DNA of 64,000 nt, taken from Triatoma infestans. Lineage: Eukaryota > Arthropoda > Insecta > Hemiptera > Reduviidae. The stretch covers positions 49,211-113,210 of the forward strand of contig JAAEAF010003069.1 of the NCBI GenBank assembly GCA_011037195.1, written 5' to 3'. Of the stretch, positions 47,951 to 61,200 are shown piece after piece. The number at the start of each line of letters is the position of its first letter. Position 1 is the first letter of the stretch. Under the pieces are notes generated by a model, which did not search any database, was not told the origin of the DNA, and saw nothing but the letters and a program-made list of their open reading frames with translations. Made by a program: the position numbers and the translations under genes.

Positions 47951-49286
47951 TCATTTAATAGAAAATAATTAAAAATTTAACAGAAATGCTTTAGTAGGAA
48001 ACACAACCACTTTTATAAAATATTTAAAATTATCACAATTATAATTTGTGTGCGTATTATACGACAATTATTAAAAAAAAATACATTAAAAACTGATAGA
48101 GGAATTTCAATATTTTTCATTATATATTTAAAATATCTGGTATCTCTTTTTTAGCGTTACAAATATAGGTCTTATCTCTCTACATTTTCCTACAGTCCAA
48201 AATATCTGGCAGTGACACACGTTTTATGTTTCGGTAAACATTAATTGCATTATAATTTTTGTTTTACTTTTTTCTCATTGATTATTTAAACACACACATA
48301 TACTTATACTGATATATTTCAGGTATATAACTGGCCTGGAAAACATATTTTATATGATAAGATATAAACCAGAAAGAAAATATAAAATAACTATGGGAAT
48401 CAAGTCATCCCCATCAGTTAACCCCTAAAATTATAAAGAAAAATATATTTTTGTTTTTTTATAGATTTATCCCATTTTTCTTTAAAAATGATTTTTATAT
48501 TTTTACAACCACATTTAGTAATAAGCACATTATTCAAATTCTAAGTTTTGCACCCTGAATATGAGAGTTCTTGTTACAAGAAAACACTCCTATTATTAAT
48601 TTTTTTTAAAATATCTACCAGGTTAATAAAACGAGTTTAAAATAATTCTTATCAATAAAATACTTTAATAAAAACAACTGTTTTTAAAGTAAATCTCTAT
48701 CGAAAAACCTCTTAAAATAGATTTTTCTCAACAAATATAAAGCAGATTTTTTTCGAATGCTGCTTTTGAAAACTAAATTTGAATTTTTAACACAGTGTAC
48801 ACATATAAATACTATTAAATTTAGCTCATTTTGGAATGGTTTCTTGATTACTAGTTTGTCTAATGAATAAAAGTACGCAAATTATCATCTAGTAGGACCG
48901 ATTGGTTAATGCAATAAATTATTTAAAGAATTGAATAAATTCTTTATCAATATTAAATAGATTTTTCATTGTTATTATTATTATATTGCATTAACCTGTT
49001 TCCAGCAAGTTAATCTAAAAGATTCAAGTCTTTCAATTGCATCAAAAATCCAATAACAAATTTTAATAAAAACAGCTAACTTAGTTTTCAATCTTAATGG
49101 TAACAAATCTTCAATTTTTACATAACATCATATGCTCCTGGAAAAGAATTTCATAAATCTTGATAATTTTTTGAATACATATTAAAAATTAAACACAAAG
49201 TTAATAATTAAAACTAAATGTATTTAACAAAATTATTGAGAGATGGATGAGATTTATAAAAGAAAACAATACAATAAATAAATTAA

Positions 49287-52200
49287 TTAAAAAAAAGAGA
49301 GCAATTTTTCGGCCACACCAAGATAATATACGGTCTGAGCAATGCCGAATAATGGAGCGATGACAATCACACGGCACGCACCTCCTTTAAAGAATGCTAA
49401 GATGCCCTCTGATCTATAAGTCTTCCTATAAGAAATTAGTGCTTATAAGTTTTGACACGGGAATGAAGCAAATTCAATTGAAATTTCCAATGTAAAGTCA
49501 ATGAATAAAGGAAAATAGTATACTAACAGGAAGGTGTCGATAATTCCAGTATATCTAGGCGGTCCTGAATCTTTTGTGATAGCCTGCAGTCTTGTCTTTA
49601 CTACATCAAATGGATTTACAAATAACGCAGCCACTGAACCTGAAGCGCAACCGCTGAGGAAAGAGCACCAAAAAACTGCTTCTTCTAAAGTACAAGCAAA
49701 AGAAAAAGATATGTACGCTGAATCGAAAAGTATATAACCCGATGGGAATCAAATTATTTTACATTTGTAGAAAAAAAAAACTGTTGCGAACACTAATATT
49801 TTTTCTTGTTACTGTATTTTGGAGTAGTTTAAAAACATGGAATTTTTACGCCAGATTTAATTGTCTATGGTACCAAAAAATTCAAACGGTATCTGTGTCA
49901 TATGACAGTTGCAACATGCGTAGAATACGTTTTTCAACAACCCCCCAAACTAGCCCCTCATCCCTCACTACCCTGCTAGCTATGGAAAAACGTTCATTCG
50001 CATTTTACTAAATAGATGCCTCCCAAAAAACATATTCGACGTTAAAAATAGTGGTGCCCACAGTTTATGAAATGACACTTTAGAGGGGAATCTAACGCAC
50101 AGCCCTGTCTAAATCTTCTAAAACCGATTTCTTTCGGAAAAATGTACTGATCTATATTATGAATATTAATTTTAAAAAAGTAATGTTATTTTTCTTTTTC
50201 AGAAGGCTTTTCTCTGCTTTAGAGAATGAGGTTTGGCGGTTCGGACATTTAGACTGTTGGGAAAAAATCCATTTAAATTAATATACGAACTTGAATAACT
50301 TTGAAGATGCACCACAAACTATCTTGTCCAGTAACAAACTAGCGTTGTACTTGTGGATTTATATGTATCAAGCGTACCCAGGACTTACAAATTTAAAATC
50401 TGGCTTAGGAAACTGATCCTGTCATAATAATAACTGGCTTCTGAATAGATGGAAATGTAATTGGTTATTTACCAAACAGAAGAATGTACTGTCTTGGAGG
50501 AAATGGATCAATAAGTCTTGTTTAAGTCAATTCCTATAGTATGAACAAATCTCATTAAGGATGGACTTGAAGAGATTAGAAAAATCTCCTTATTCTGATT
50601 TATAATAGCAATTCAAATTCACAAAGTTATCTTTTAGAACAATTACCTATAACTTAAATGTATATTATTCGTTCAGCTCCGAACACTTAGATACCTTTTT
50701 TTTATTTCGTAACATTTCAACTTAATTTAAACAAAAATTCTGTCATTATGTATGACCCAAAGTAAGATATTTATCAATTTTCACTCTTGTGCTATTTTAG
50801 TATTCGTCTGAGTATTAGTATCATTTTGAAAATATATCAATAAAATTTCATTTGACTTGCTTTATAATATTACAAAAATATAAAACTAATAAAAATATTG
50901 ATATTCATTTTAATCTGAATTTTTCAATTGCGATTGTCACTAGTAAACAACTAACTAGTTATTTGTTAATTATTTAGGTACCAGCTCAGTTTTATTTATT
51001 AATGTTATCAGGAAAGATAAAAGAAAAGAAAAATATCCAAATGAGCCTAAGTAAGTGAAATCATGGAGAACAGAATATAGTTGCATTATAAAAATAAGGG
51101 AAACTACTGGAACGATTTTCGTTTTTGAGATATTTTGTTCTCTCTCTTTCACTCACATACACATACAGAACATTCGCAAAAAACAAAAAAAATTGTGCCC
51201 AGGGGAGGTCAAAACATATATTTCCGATGAAAACTCAATTTCGAAAATTTGAAACACAAATTTTCAACTTCGTATTCCGCTTAGTAATAACACCGCATCT
51301 GTAACGAAGGTTTTGGGATAATCCATCAACTGAATTATTTTTTTTTCAATTTTTCGCGCTGTTCTCAGAAACGACTCCAACAATTTGCTCTAAACTTCGT
51401 ATACTACATGCATGACTAAATATCTTAACTTTTATTTGAAAAATATTCTCATGAAAACTGATTTTTGAAGGAGTTGTAGGGGAATAGTAGCGTTAAGGTA
51501 TCCTTTTAATATATATCAGTACAATATATGGTTCTAACAACTATATAATATTAATTTACATAAGAAGCATTGATAGAATCAAATTTAAAGAAAACAGATT
51601 TTTGCAAATTTTGGGTTTTTGAATTTTTTCGAAAATGATGACTATAACGATTGCAGTCAGATCAGTTGATTGCTGGAAAAGTCTTTTTAGCAGTACATTT
51701 TTTTTCTAGGGGGCTAAGAGCCATACGGCTTAGGTCCTGCGCCTTTGGGCTCCCATCATTAATAATAATACATCTGGAATGCTAACTGCACATATAAAAA
51801 CTTTTATTCGAAACTTTTTCCCGAAAAAGATGATTTTAGGTAGTGCTGCGTTAAATTTCAAATTGTTGGTATTGGTATGTTGATGAACTATAATATAATC
51901 ACACTTCTACTGCCTGGATACTTATTTGACACCCGCTACTTCTATATTTAATTTGAGGACAAATGAGTAAAATTTGAAGTATAAAGAAAATTGTCATTTT
52001 ATCCATAATTGAATATTAACAGCGGAGAAGGTCGTGCAACAGTTTCACATCAGATTTTTTTTTTTTTTAATATAGTAGTTCTGGGATGAGATTACAATGT
52101 AATTGAAAAGGCGCGCTTAATCAATCTAATATGACAGAACCCCAGAATCCTCTAAATTCAATATTTCCTAAGAAATATTAACAATAAAAGTGTCCGTTTA

Positions 52201-55200
52201 TATCATGTAGTATATGATTAAAGAAACTCATTCGTTGTTGAGTTATTTTAATCACATACACAACTCAAAAGTCCCATCAAAAACTTTCTTTTTCATATAC
52301 AAGAAGCTTTGACACACTTATTTCCAATAAAAACTCAATTTAGAAAATTTGGACGACCGCAATACTTTTCCTTGCAGTAAAAGAAAATAAAAATAATAAA
52401 AAAGCGTTCCAGAGAAATTAAATTCAAAGTAAACAAAATACTCTCAGAATACCGTGCTCCATGCAATAGTAAATCAGAAATCAGCTGGTTACTAACCGAA
52501 AATGTTTGTTGAATCAAACATCAGTTGGTGACGTCTTCAAAGCAATAAATAAATAAATGTTCAATATAGTAGAATTTTCTGAAATCATGATGATGTTTCG
52601 AGCATATCCAAAGTGATTATGTATGTAGTTTGAATTTCTGCGTTTTTCGTTCCTGAATTATCTGTTCATAGAAAATGTGCGGAAGGTGCTGAGAAAGCTG
52701 TTTGGCGCCAAGATGGTGGATGGACAGTGGCGCACTAGAACGAATGTAGAATTGTACCAGACTACAAAAAAAAAAGAGAATAGTGGCCAGTGTAAAACAG
52801 GCTCATTTGAGGTGGTTGGGGCACGTTGAGAGGATGGAGGAAGAGCGGCTTCCGAAAAGACTCCTATATGGGAATCCAGAAGGAGCAAGAAAGAAAGGTA
52901 GGCCGCGTAAGAGGTGGATCGACGATGTCCAGGAAGGCCTTACAGATTTGGGTGGAAGAAGATGGAGAAGAGTGGCAACGGACAGAGACGAGTGGAAGAA
53001 AGTTGTTGATGAGGCCCTGGTCCATTTTGGACTGTAGTGCCAGTGTAGTAGTAGTAGAAAATGTGCGGGCCATTATCTAACTACACTTTTTCCATATTTA
53101 GGAACCCCAAAGTATATATACCAGATTAAAACTTAATTGCAAAAAACTGACATGAAAGTTATTCCATCCTCTTACAACGGTTAACAGAAAGTAAAACTGC
53201 AAGCTGCTGACATTAATCTTTGAATTATTATTCATTAAAGTCAAATTTTTAGTTATCGATTTGACCCGACCAACAAGCATTCGTTTTTTTTTCTTTCTTT
53301 CTTTGTAACCTTTAAATAACCTTACTAGTTATAGTAACCTTTAGTTATAACTTTACTGAAGTGTTCAGATTTTTTATGTTCTTTAAGCTCGCATAATAAC
53401 CACAACATAAGGCATTTATTTTAGAAATTTATTCAAGATGATTTTTGAGAGACATGGGAGTTACATTAGCAGTTAAGCTTTCTTCTAAAGTTTTTTTGGG
53501 GGAGGGGGTTCTGGGGAAACAGTAACGTTAAGCTTTAAGGGTACCCCACGCCGACGCGAAACATTCGCTGCCGCGGCGCAAACGGAGCCGCAGCTGAACA
53601 ATAGACACGGCGGTCTATGCATGTATTCACACTGGGTGAAGCGGATTCCGCAACGACCGCGGTAGTACAGCGTCGTTTCGCTCCAACGGTGCATGCAGAG
53701 TTTTTCCGCTACCGCTATTGTTTCGCCAGTTTGGAATTGTTAAAAATGGTGTTTTCCTCGGGGAAGCTGATCGAAACAGTGAAAAACTATCCTATAATTT
53801 ATGATCTTTCGCAAAAAGAATACAAAAATGTAAGAAAAAAGGACGAAATTTGGGACAGTATAGGGTTAGATTTGGGAGAAAGAGGTAAGTTTATTATATT
53901 GTTACATATATTTTTTTTACTTTTTGACTTTTCCCAGATATATTTATATTATATATATATAAATGTATAAATAACTGTAATGAAAATATACCTAATACTT
54001 AAATATAGTAGGTGGATGGATGGTAGTTATTAAAAAAATTGACGAACTTTTCACGTGTTTCAAATGCCAAGAAAATGGCACGTCGTGGATCTCTAGGTAG
54101 GTCTTGGAATACATTAAAATAATTTTTGGTAGAATGTCGAAATAATCACTAAGGAAATCCAATATGGAAAGATCCAATATTCGCTGCCGCGTCGGTGTGG
54201 GCAAACATGTTCCGCTGCCAGAAAATTTTCCGCAGCGGAAAGTTCGCGGCAGCGAATGTTTCGCGCCGGTGTTGGGGATCCTTACCTCTAAAGTACCTCT
54301 TCCGTGCTATATATGATTCAAACACCTGAAAATGTCAAGAAAATCGATCAACCAGTAGTGCGGCTTAATAGAATAGTTTTTTTTGTTACCTGAACCCCCT
54401 TGTAACGATGATATTTAAACTCTAATGCTAACAGATATAAATGTATCACTTTTGTTTCGAACATTTTTTCGGAAGAATTGATTTCAGGGTTTCAGAGGAA
54501 TTTATGAATAACATTTGAAATATTATTTGGGTTTGTTTGTTTATTTTTCTGGACTTCAATGTAAATACACTCAAGCGACTATCTGCCAAGGGTTATAAGC
54601 AATATGTGAATGTTTCACAGCGATTGTTTTAAGTGAATAAGCCATATACCGTCGCTGATACAGATAGGTATGTTCAAAAAAAGACATTTGTAGTTAACGG
54701 TATTGCTGGATAGTGCTTTAATGTATTACAACATTAATGCATCATAATATGAACTGCAACATTAAAGCAATTTAAATGTGTTTTTACTGAATAAAACTAC
54801 AATGCATGGCAGCGCCCTCTGTCATGTAATGAGCGATTAAAGTTGAGCCTAATTCACAGATTCTTCAAAAACTCTAAAATTTACTTTCTGCAAAACTGTA
54901 CAAAAAATAAAAGAGAGAGATTAATTCATGCGTGCAATAACTTTCCAAGTTTAAAGAAAATTCATGGAGCCCTTTTCAATAAAAATTCTGCCAGATTGCA
55001 ATTCCGGTTGTCCGAATTTTTTCAAATTTGGATTTCTAACAAACTTTTTAGTATCTCTTAAATCTCTTATTATATAGATATATAGTTATAGATATAGGTG
55101 GTTCAAACCATACTGAAGTGATATTTTAGTGGAAATCGATTCTCAAAATCCAATTTTTCCTGAAAAAACTCGTTCAGACAAAAGTGACAGGCGTTAAGAA

Positions 55201-58200
55201 AATTGTTGGAGCCATTTTTGAAAAATCCAAAAAAACTAAAAAAAAAAAAATAGTACCAGTGACGTCACACTTCCGATTGGTGATTTTGTCAGGAACTTGT
55301 GTCCGATGCAGTAATGTTGCCTAAAAGGCATATCGCAATTTTTCGTAGTTTAGATTATGTTATTCACACACATCCACTTATAAGGTCCACTCGCTAAAAA
55401 TATTCTTTTCGTACTCAGGGGGGGTGTTACAGCTGTAAGAGTAAGTAATAAAGCCTAAGCAATTACCTGAATTTGGTTTTCTTGGACCTAAAGCATTCAG
55501 TCTAGCAAACAATGGAAAATAAACCACTGAGAAAGACACATCTCTCAGCATAGTTGCTGCTGTACCCTTATACAATCCGAAGATTCCTTTGGTCTTGAGG
55601 AGATCGAGTGCTAGTGATGTAGCAGATATCTTATGTACAATACCATCTGCTGAAAGGAAAACGAGATTGAATAGAATTTTTCACAAAATATAATTTATCT
55701 GATACAAAAGAAACTATAAAATATAGAAAAATTAAGACAAATAACTGCAATATTAAAGAAACGGATATAATTTGTTTTAATCAGTTATGAACCATTCCTT
55801 TATGTCTAACATGCAAATTCTTAGCGAAATCAATAAAAAATAATTCTTAACACGTAACTTAGTATTCCCCAAAAACTGTGACGATGAATTTACCCTTAAT
55901 TATAATAATTTTCCAACTAAGAAGTCCATTGCAGCCCTTTAAATTCATCCTTTTCAGTTTAGCAAATCATAAATTGTCAAAAACAAGGGCAAAAACCTAA
56001 TTATAGTCACACTAATTATAGTTTCTTATTGGTATTTCTCCTCTCTCAAAAGCAGACTAAACTCATTATTTAAGATAGATAGTAATATTCACTGGCACAC
56101 TAATAGAGATGTACACGATGTTATTGAAAGAGCTTCATTGCTATTTTACTTTTTAATTAATTACTTTCTCTAAAAAAATATGCCTACTTGCTTGTGCAGC
56201 CACCCTGCCCGCATCTTGCATTTGTATTTTCAACAATTCCATTGGAGTTGTTATAACTATCTGACAGAATCCTGCTAATGCTCCAGCAGCCATCTCTCTT
56301 TGAAGTGGAAGCTGTCTGAGATACAATAAGTTCATCTTCGATTATTATGATTAACAATCTGACTACATCATTCCTTGTTATATTTCATTTACTTTGCTGG
56401 AAAAAGACTTTTTTTTTAATATACACAATCAAAGCTGAAAATATAGGAAAATTACCCCGGTCCAGGAGAGAGATGAAACCTAAAAAAGTCATTTGCAGCT
56501 AATTTTATGGCCTTTTCAGGTGTAATAAGTAAAATGTTCACAGCAGAACCTATAAAAACAGAACATTACTTCAGGATGCATGCTGACAACCCTAATTTAA
56601 CTATTCCTTATGAGTGATAGAGGGAAAAAAACTTCTTGTTTAAAACATCATATCACTTTCTCTCACTGCTATTCCCATAGCGCAAACTTAAAATTTTTCC
56701 TACATTTAGTTACACTTAATATACAGGTCATGGAACTGTACATAGTACTGGACTGGCATTTCATGGAATGTCTAACGGCCATCTTTCTAAAAATTCCGAA
56801 AATCAATTTTCTCAAATAAAACTGTAATATATACATACATTTATATTCATTTAACTAAGTTGAAAAAAGATCGCTGGAGGTAAGTTTTTTGCGATTTTTC
56901 GTTTTTATGTTAATTGGTATACAAACACAGAGATCAATCTCTGAAAACATTTGTTTGTTTTCGGAAACATATATTTCTGTTAGAAAATTTCGAAAATTTG
57001 ACCTGAAATTATATTGTTCGAGCAGTAAGAGGAAGTAAATAATAATTTATACATCAAAAGCTCAATTCTCTTTGGCTCAAAAGCCAAAACATTCTAGATT
57101 TTGAAAAAGATTTACAATAGATTTCAATTAGAATTACACTCGAGCGCTAATAAATGTCTATTAATATACTTTGCCAATATACTGTAAAGATCTTATCCTT
57201 AATCATCTTAAAAGAAGAAAATTATGTAAATACAATGTTTACCTCTGTACATTCCAAAATACCCTTCTGCCTTGTATGTTTTATTGAAACAATTAAACCT
57301 GCAACATGCAAACATGTACATTAAGATTCAAATCTAATGCAAAGTAATTCATAAATTATGCTTACAATAATTAATAACTGTACCAAAAGATAGTTTGATA
57401 ACTAAAAATAATAACCTGGAATTCAACAATTAAAACGTTTTTATCACGGCGATCAACCTAGCAGCAGATAAATATTTGGTATAATATACAAGCGTCTTTT
57501 CTCTTACTTCATTTCTCGGCTTGCAATGAACAAATTCGGATTTTATTGCATACTACTCACTAAATAGTAAATAAATGTCCGTTGAACCTTTAATACATAA
57601 AAATAGTCCTTTAAAGAAAGCCTTCTCTACTCGAAAGATTTCAAACGAAAGTGACAGACCTAGAAAGTCTGGAAGTATATCAAGTTAAAAGAAAAGTATT
57701 GGACCATATGAAAAAAAAGGGCACATTCAGAATATATCAATTTAGATATAAATCTTAATTGTCCAAACAGAATATCAAGTTCGTAGTTTCTGTTTTTTAT
57801 TTTTTTGAGTTACATTTTCAAATACACCCACCTACCCAAAGATCTCTAAAACAATTTTTTGTTTATACCCAAGAGACTTCAAAACTTGTATTTCTCAATT
57901 TGGACAGTCGCTCAAGAAGTAATTTTTTTATCCTGCATTGGTTGTAGTTTATTATATGTTCGTAAATGTAGCCAATTCAATTTTACAAATCATTTCTCCA
58001 TGACCGCGCTTAGAATAAGCCTACACCCTTATTCGGGAGTAGTGTATTCGGGCTCCTCACTTATTCTTTCCTATTGCTTACTCATTTCCTTCGAAGGATT
58101 ATAAATTTTCCATACGGGGCTCTTTACTGAATTCTCTAGAGCTTCGTCAGCAGTGTGGAGACACCACAGTTTTTACCAAAAGTGAAAAAGATTCCTTACT

Positions 58201-61200
58201 TGTTTCTTCTCCCTAATACAAAGTTTCCTATGGGCAAGTCGGCATTCGGAATTCAGTGGAAAAATATTATTCTTCTGAACTGCTTGCATCCCTTTAAGAT
58301 TATTCACATGATAACGATCCCACTCATCATGGTGAGGGTGGTTGGGTTCAAAGGCAAAAGCGTTCCACATTAGACTTAGTGTGCCAACATGGTTCCATCA
58401 TTGGTTTTTGTAATGTTTTCTTCATTTTATATATATATATAGTCTTCTATATATATATATAGTTTTGGCTCGAACTAAATATTTGTGCGTTGTTTAAATA
58501 AAATACTGCAAGGGTATCTCTAATTTAGACACTGAGAATTAGAATACTTACATAGAAGTATACATTCTTTCTCCGCTTGGACCAATGGGTTGATTCTGTA
58601 GTCTAGTTTTTACAAGGTCCAGAGGAAAAACAATTGAAACGCCTATTATGCCAGCTATGCCTCCATTTATAATTTTTGGCAAAAGTCTATATGGGAAAAA
58701 AATAATAAATTACGAGTATTTCATACAGATAAAAAAATACAAGTATTTTTTTAAAAAAAATGAAATAATCTAAAAAAAAAAATCACAAATCTTATCCTAC
58801 CAAAACTAAACCAGAATAGTCGTGACAACATCTGAGGTTCATCATTAAACCAATAGATTATTAATCCTGCAGCGGCTTCGCAATAATTCAAGAACAAGGT
58901 TTTGGGAAGTATTCTAAGATATATTTAAATATTTTAAAATCTTTTCATTCTTTGTGAAAAAAATGATAATGAAAAAAAATGAATGCTTGAATGTATTGCT
59001 TTAGCTTTCTTTTAAACATGTTAATACAATTCAAAAGTGCAAAGAGTTGTAATAAACTTGCAGAGCATTCATAATTTTCATAAAAAACACATCTTACATT
59101 CAAATTATGAACAAATAATATTAAACAAAACATTGCAAAAAATTAACCCCAAATTTTATGATTTTATTTTCCATCACTTTTCTAAGTTCTGTTAATTTCA
59201 CTATATGGAAAAGCTTTAAGACTAATTATTTGTGTTCTTAATATTTTAATTCAAATATACTATCAACACTGTCATTCAAAAACTGGCAAAAGACCAAATT
59301 CCTTTTTTTCAAAAGTAACAGCGCAAATCAAATAAAATTTGGGCCAGTTTCAAACCATGCGCCACATAAATTCTTAAAGCTATGTTTAATAATAAAAATA
59401 AATAAGGATTCAGTCTAATTAAACAATAGGCATTCATTTAATGGTTTTAATTTTGCAGTTGCTCTTTTTTTCAGTCCTAATGTCAAATAATTTATAACTA
59501 TTATTGAGCAAAATCCTGGTATTAATCTCCAATTAAAACGAGTTAGAATTTAAATCATTTTAATGAATACTTATGAAATGCACTTACAGTGAAATGACAA
59601 TTAAAAAAATAATATTAGTACCCTATATCCAATATTAAATTTCAATATGTTGTTTCTAAAATCAAATACTAAAATTTGTGTATGGTCATACATCATTTAC
59701 AGCCTAGACACCCAGAATAGAAAAGATACGTGAATCAACCGGTCAGAATGCGAATACTAAATTATGTAACAAGAATGCTACATGATAAATGATTGATTAT
59801 ATTATCATTATGAATTGGAATTTTATCGCAAACAATGGTAAAGAGAAAATATGATACCAACTTTTGGTGTTCATTACAATTAAAGCTGATCACGGAATAC
59901 TTATTAAACAATACCTGTTCTACAAAAATTACTTACGAAAATTTCTGAGCCTTGGCGTTTTCTGCTCCCTTGAGTAGAGACCTTGAAAATACAATTTAAT
60001 GATCATTTTAGCGATAAAAAACTGTTGTCTCTAGGATGAAGAACATGTTAGATAGTTGAAATCGACTATACATATTACTCACATTTTGGATTTATCTCCC
60101 TATATATAATACACTCTGGAAAAGGGTAGAAATCACCCGCTAAACAAATTCATATAAACATATTAAAAAAAGAAATTAAAAGACACCCTCAATTTACAAA
60201 ACTGTCCTCTATTAAGGACTTATTAAAATCTCTAATTGTGTCACTCCACACAGTTACACCCCTCCAACTGTTACTACCTCCACCACCTCCAAACTATTAT
60301 AGCAAAAATCTATATTTCTTCCAATCAGCTGGTGGTATGATTGCCAACATAACAACCCACCACACCGTACACTATGAATTAATTATCTAATTCATTGTTG
60401 AAATTTGTCTAGCAGTATTTTTGGAATTATTCATCATGATGAGTGAATATTCAAATATAGACATTTTCTCTGCCACTCTATCTTTCTTTGAACATTAGTT
60501 TAATATTTTGTTCTTCAGTTATTAAAAACTTCTTCGTCTTAGCGCCTGACTTTATAGTAGATATTATACATATCTAGCATACATTTCTAGGCATTTCCGA
60601 ATGAAGCTCGATAAGAATTTTTCCATTCTTTCAATTCTAAACATTATAGTTCTCAAAATATGTAGTTTGCCAAAGGCAATCCGCATGCATATTTCTCTTT
60701 ATCCAAATGATTTCTTGAATCTTTTCTGAGGCTTTAAGATCAGACTAATTCTGTTGTGCAATAAGTAAATTTAGTAATTTCCCCTCTAAAATGCAAGTAA
60801 ATTTCCATGGCGGAGGCCCATTTTCTTTTCTTCAGGAATCTTGGCATCCCTACGGTCAAAGATATGCGGACAACACACAGCACACACAATTACATGGAGA
60901 TTTTGAAAATAGCAGATTGTGCAACTATTGGGTTTTAGCGCAAAATACTAAACCATACTGACAAGCTCATTCAACTATATACAGTTGCCTGCACTCTGCA
61001 AGAGTAGTGGATTGGTGCAACTGCTAGGGTTTAGTGCAAAATACTAATTAATGTTGATATAATAATTTAGTTTTTAGTTTATTCTTTTATTAATTATTAG
61101 ATTGTTTTTATTCCAGTAAAAGTACCCTCTTTGCATTTTTAATTACATGTTTTAAGCTTTAAAAAAAACGTTCATAAGCTGCAATAATGCCGACTGGCAT

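Larger units (their letters stand above)
45145..49286. other. Convergent intergenic spacer (Vha26 3' end to glutamate carrier 3' end)
   Basis: 4.1 kb, very AT-rich. The Vha26 3' UTR begins here; an AATAAA at 45254-45259 is the first clear poly(A) signal. The only structured element seen is the inverted-arm repeat near 47757-47950. No coding sequence recognised. Confidence 0.5.
53538..54281 (+). mobile_element. Short PIF/Harbinger-like DNA transposon with a MADF exon
   Basis: Terminal inverted repeats of about 38 bp begin AGGGTACCCCACGCC on the left and GGATCCCCAACACC (reverse strand) on the right. Both run into CGCGAAACATTCGCTGCCGC. The 3-bp direct repeat TTA flanks both ends (53535-53537 and 54282-54284), the usual duplication length for PIF/Harbinger. 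The 744-bp body is much richer in CpG near its ends than the host intron. It encodes a MADF exon on plus and an unidentified minus-strand frame, but no DDE transposase. Confidence 0.75.
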
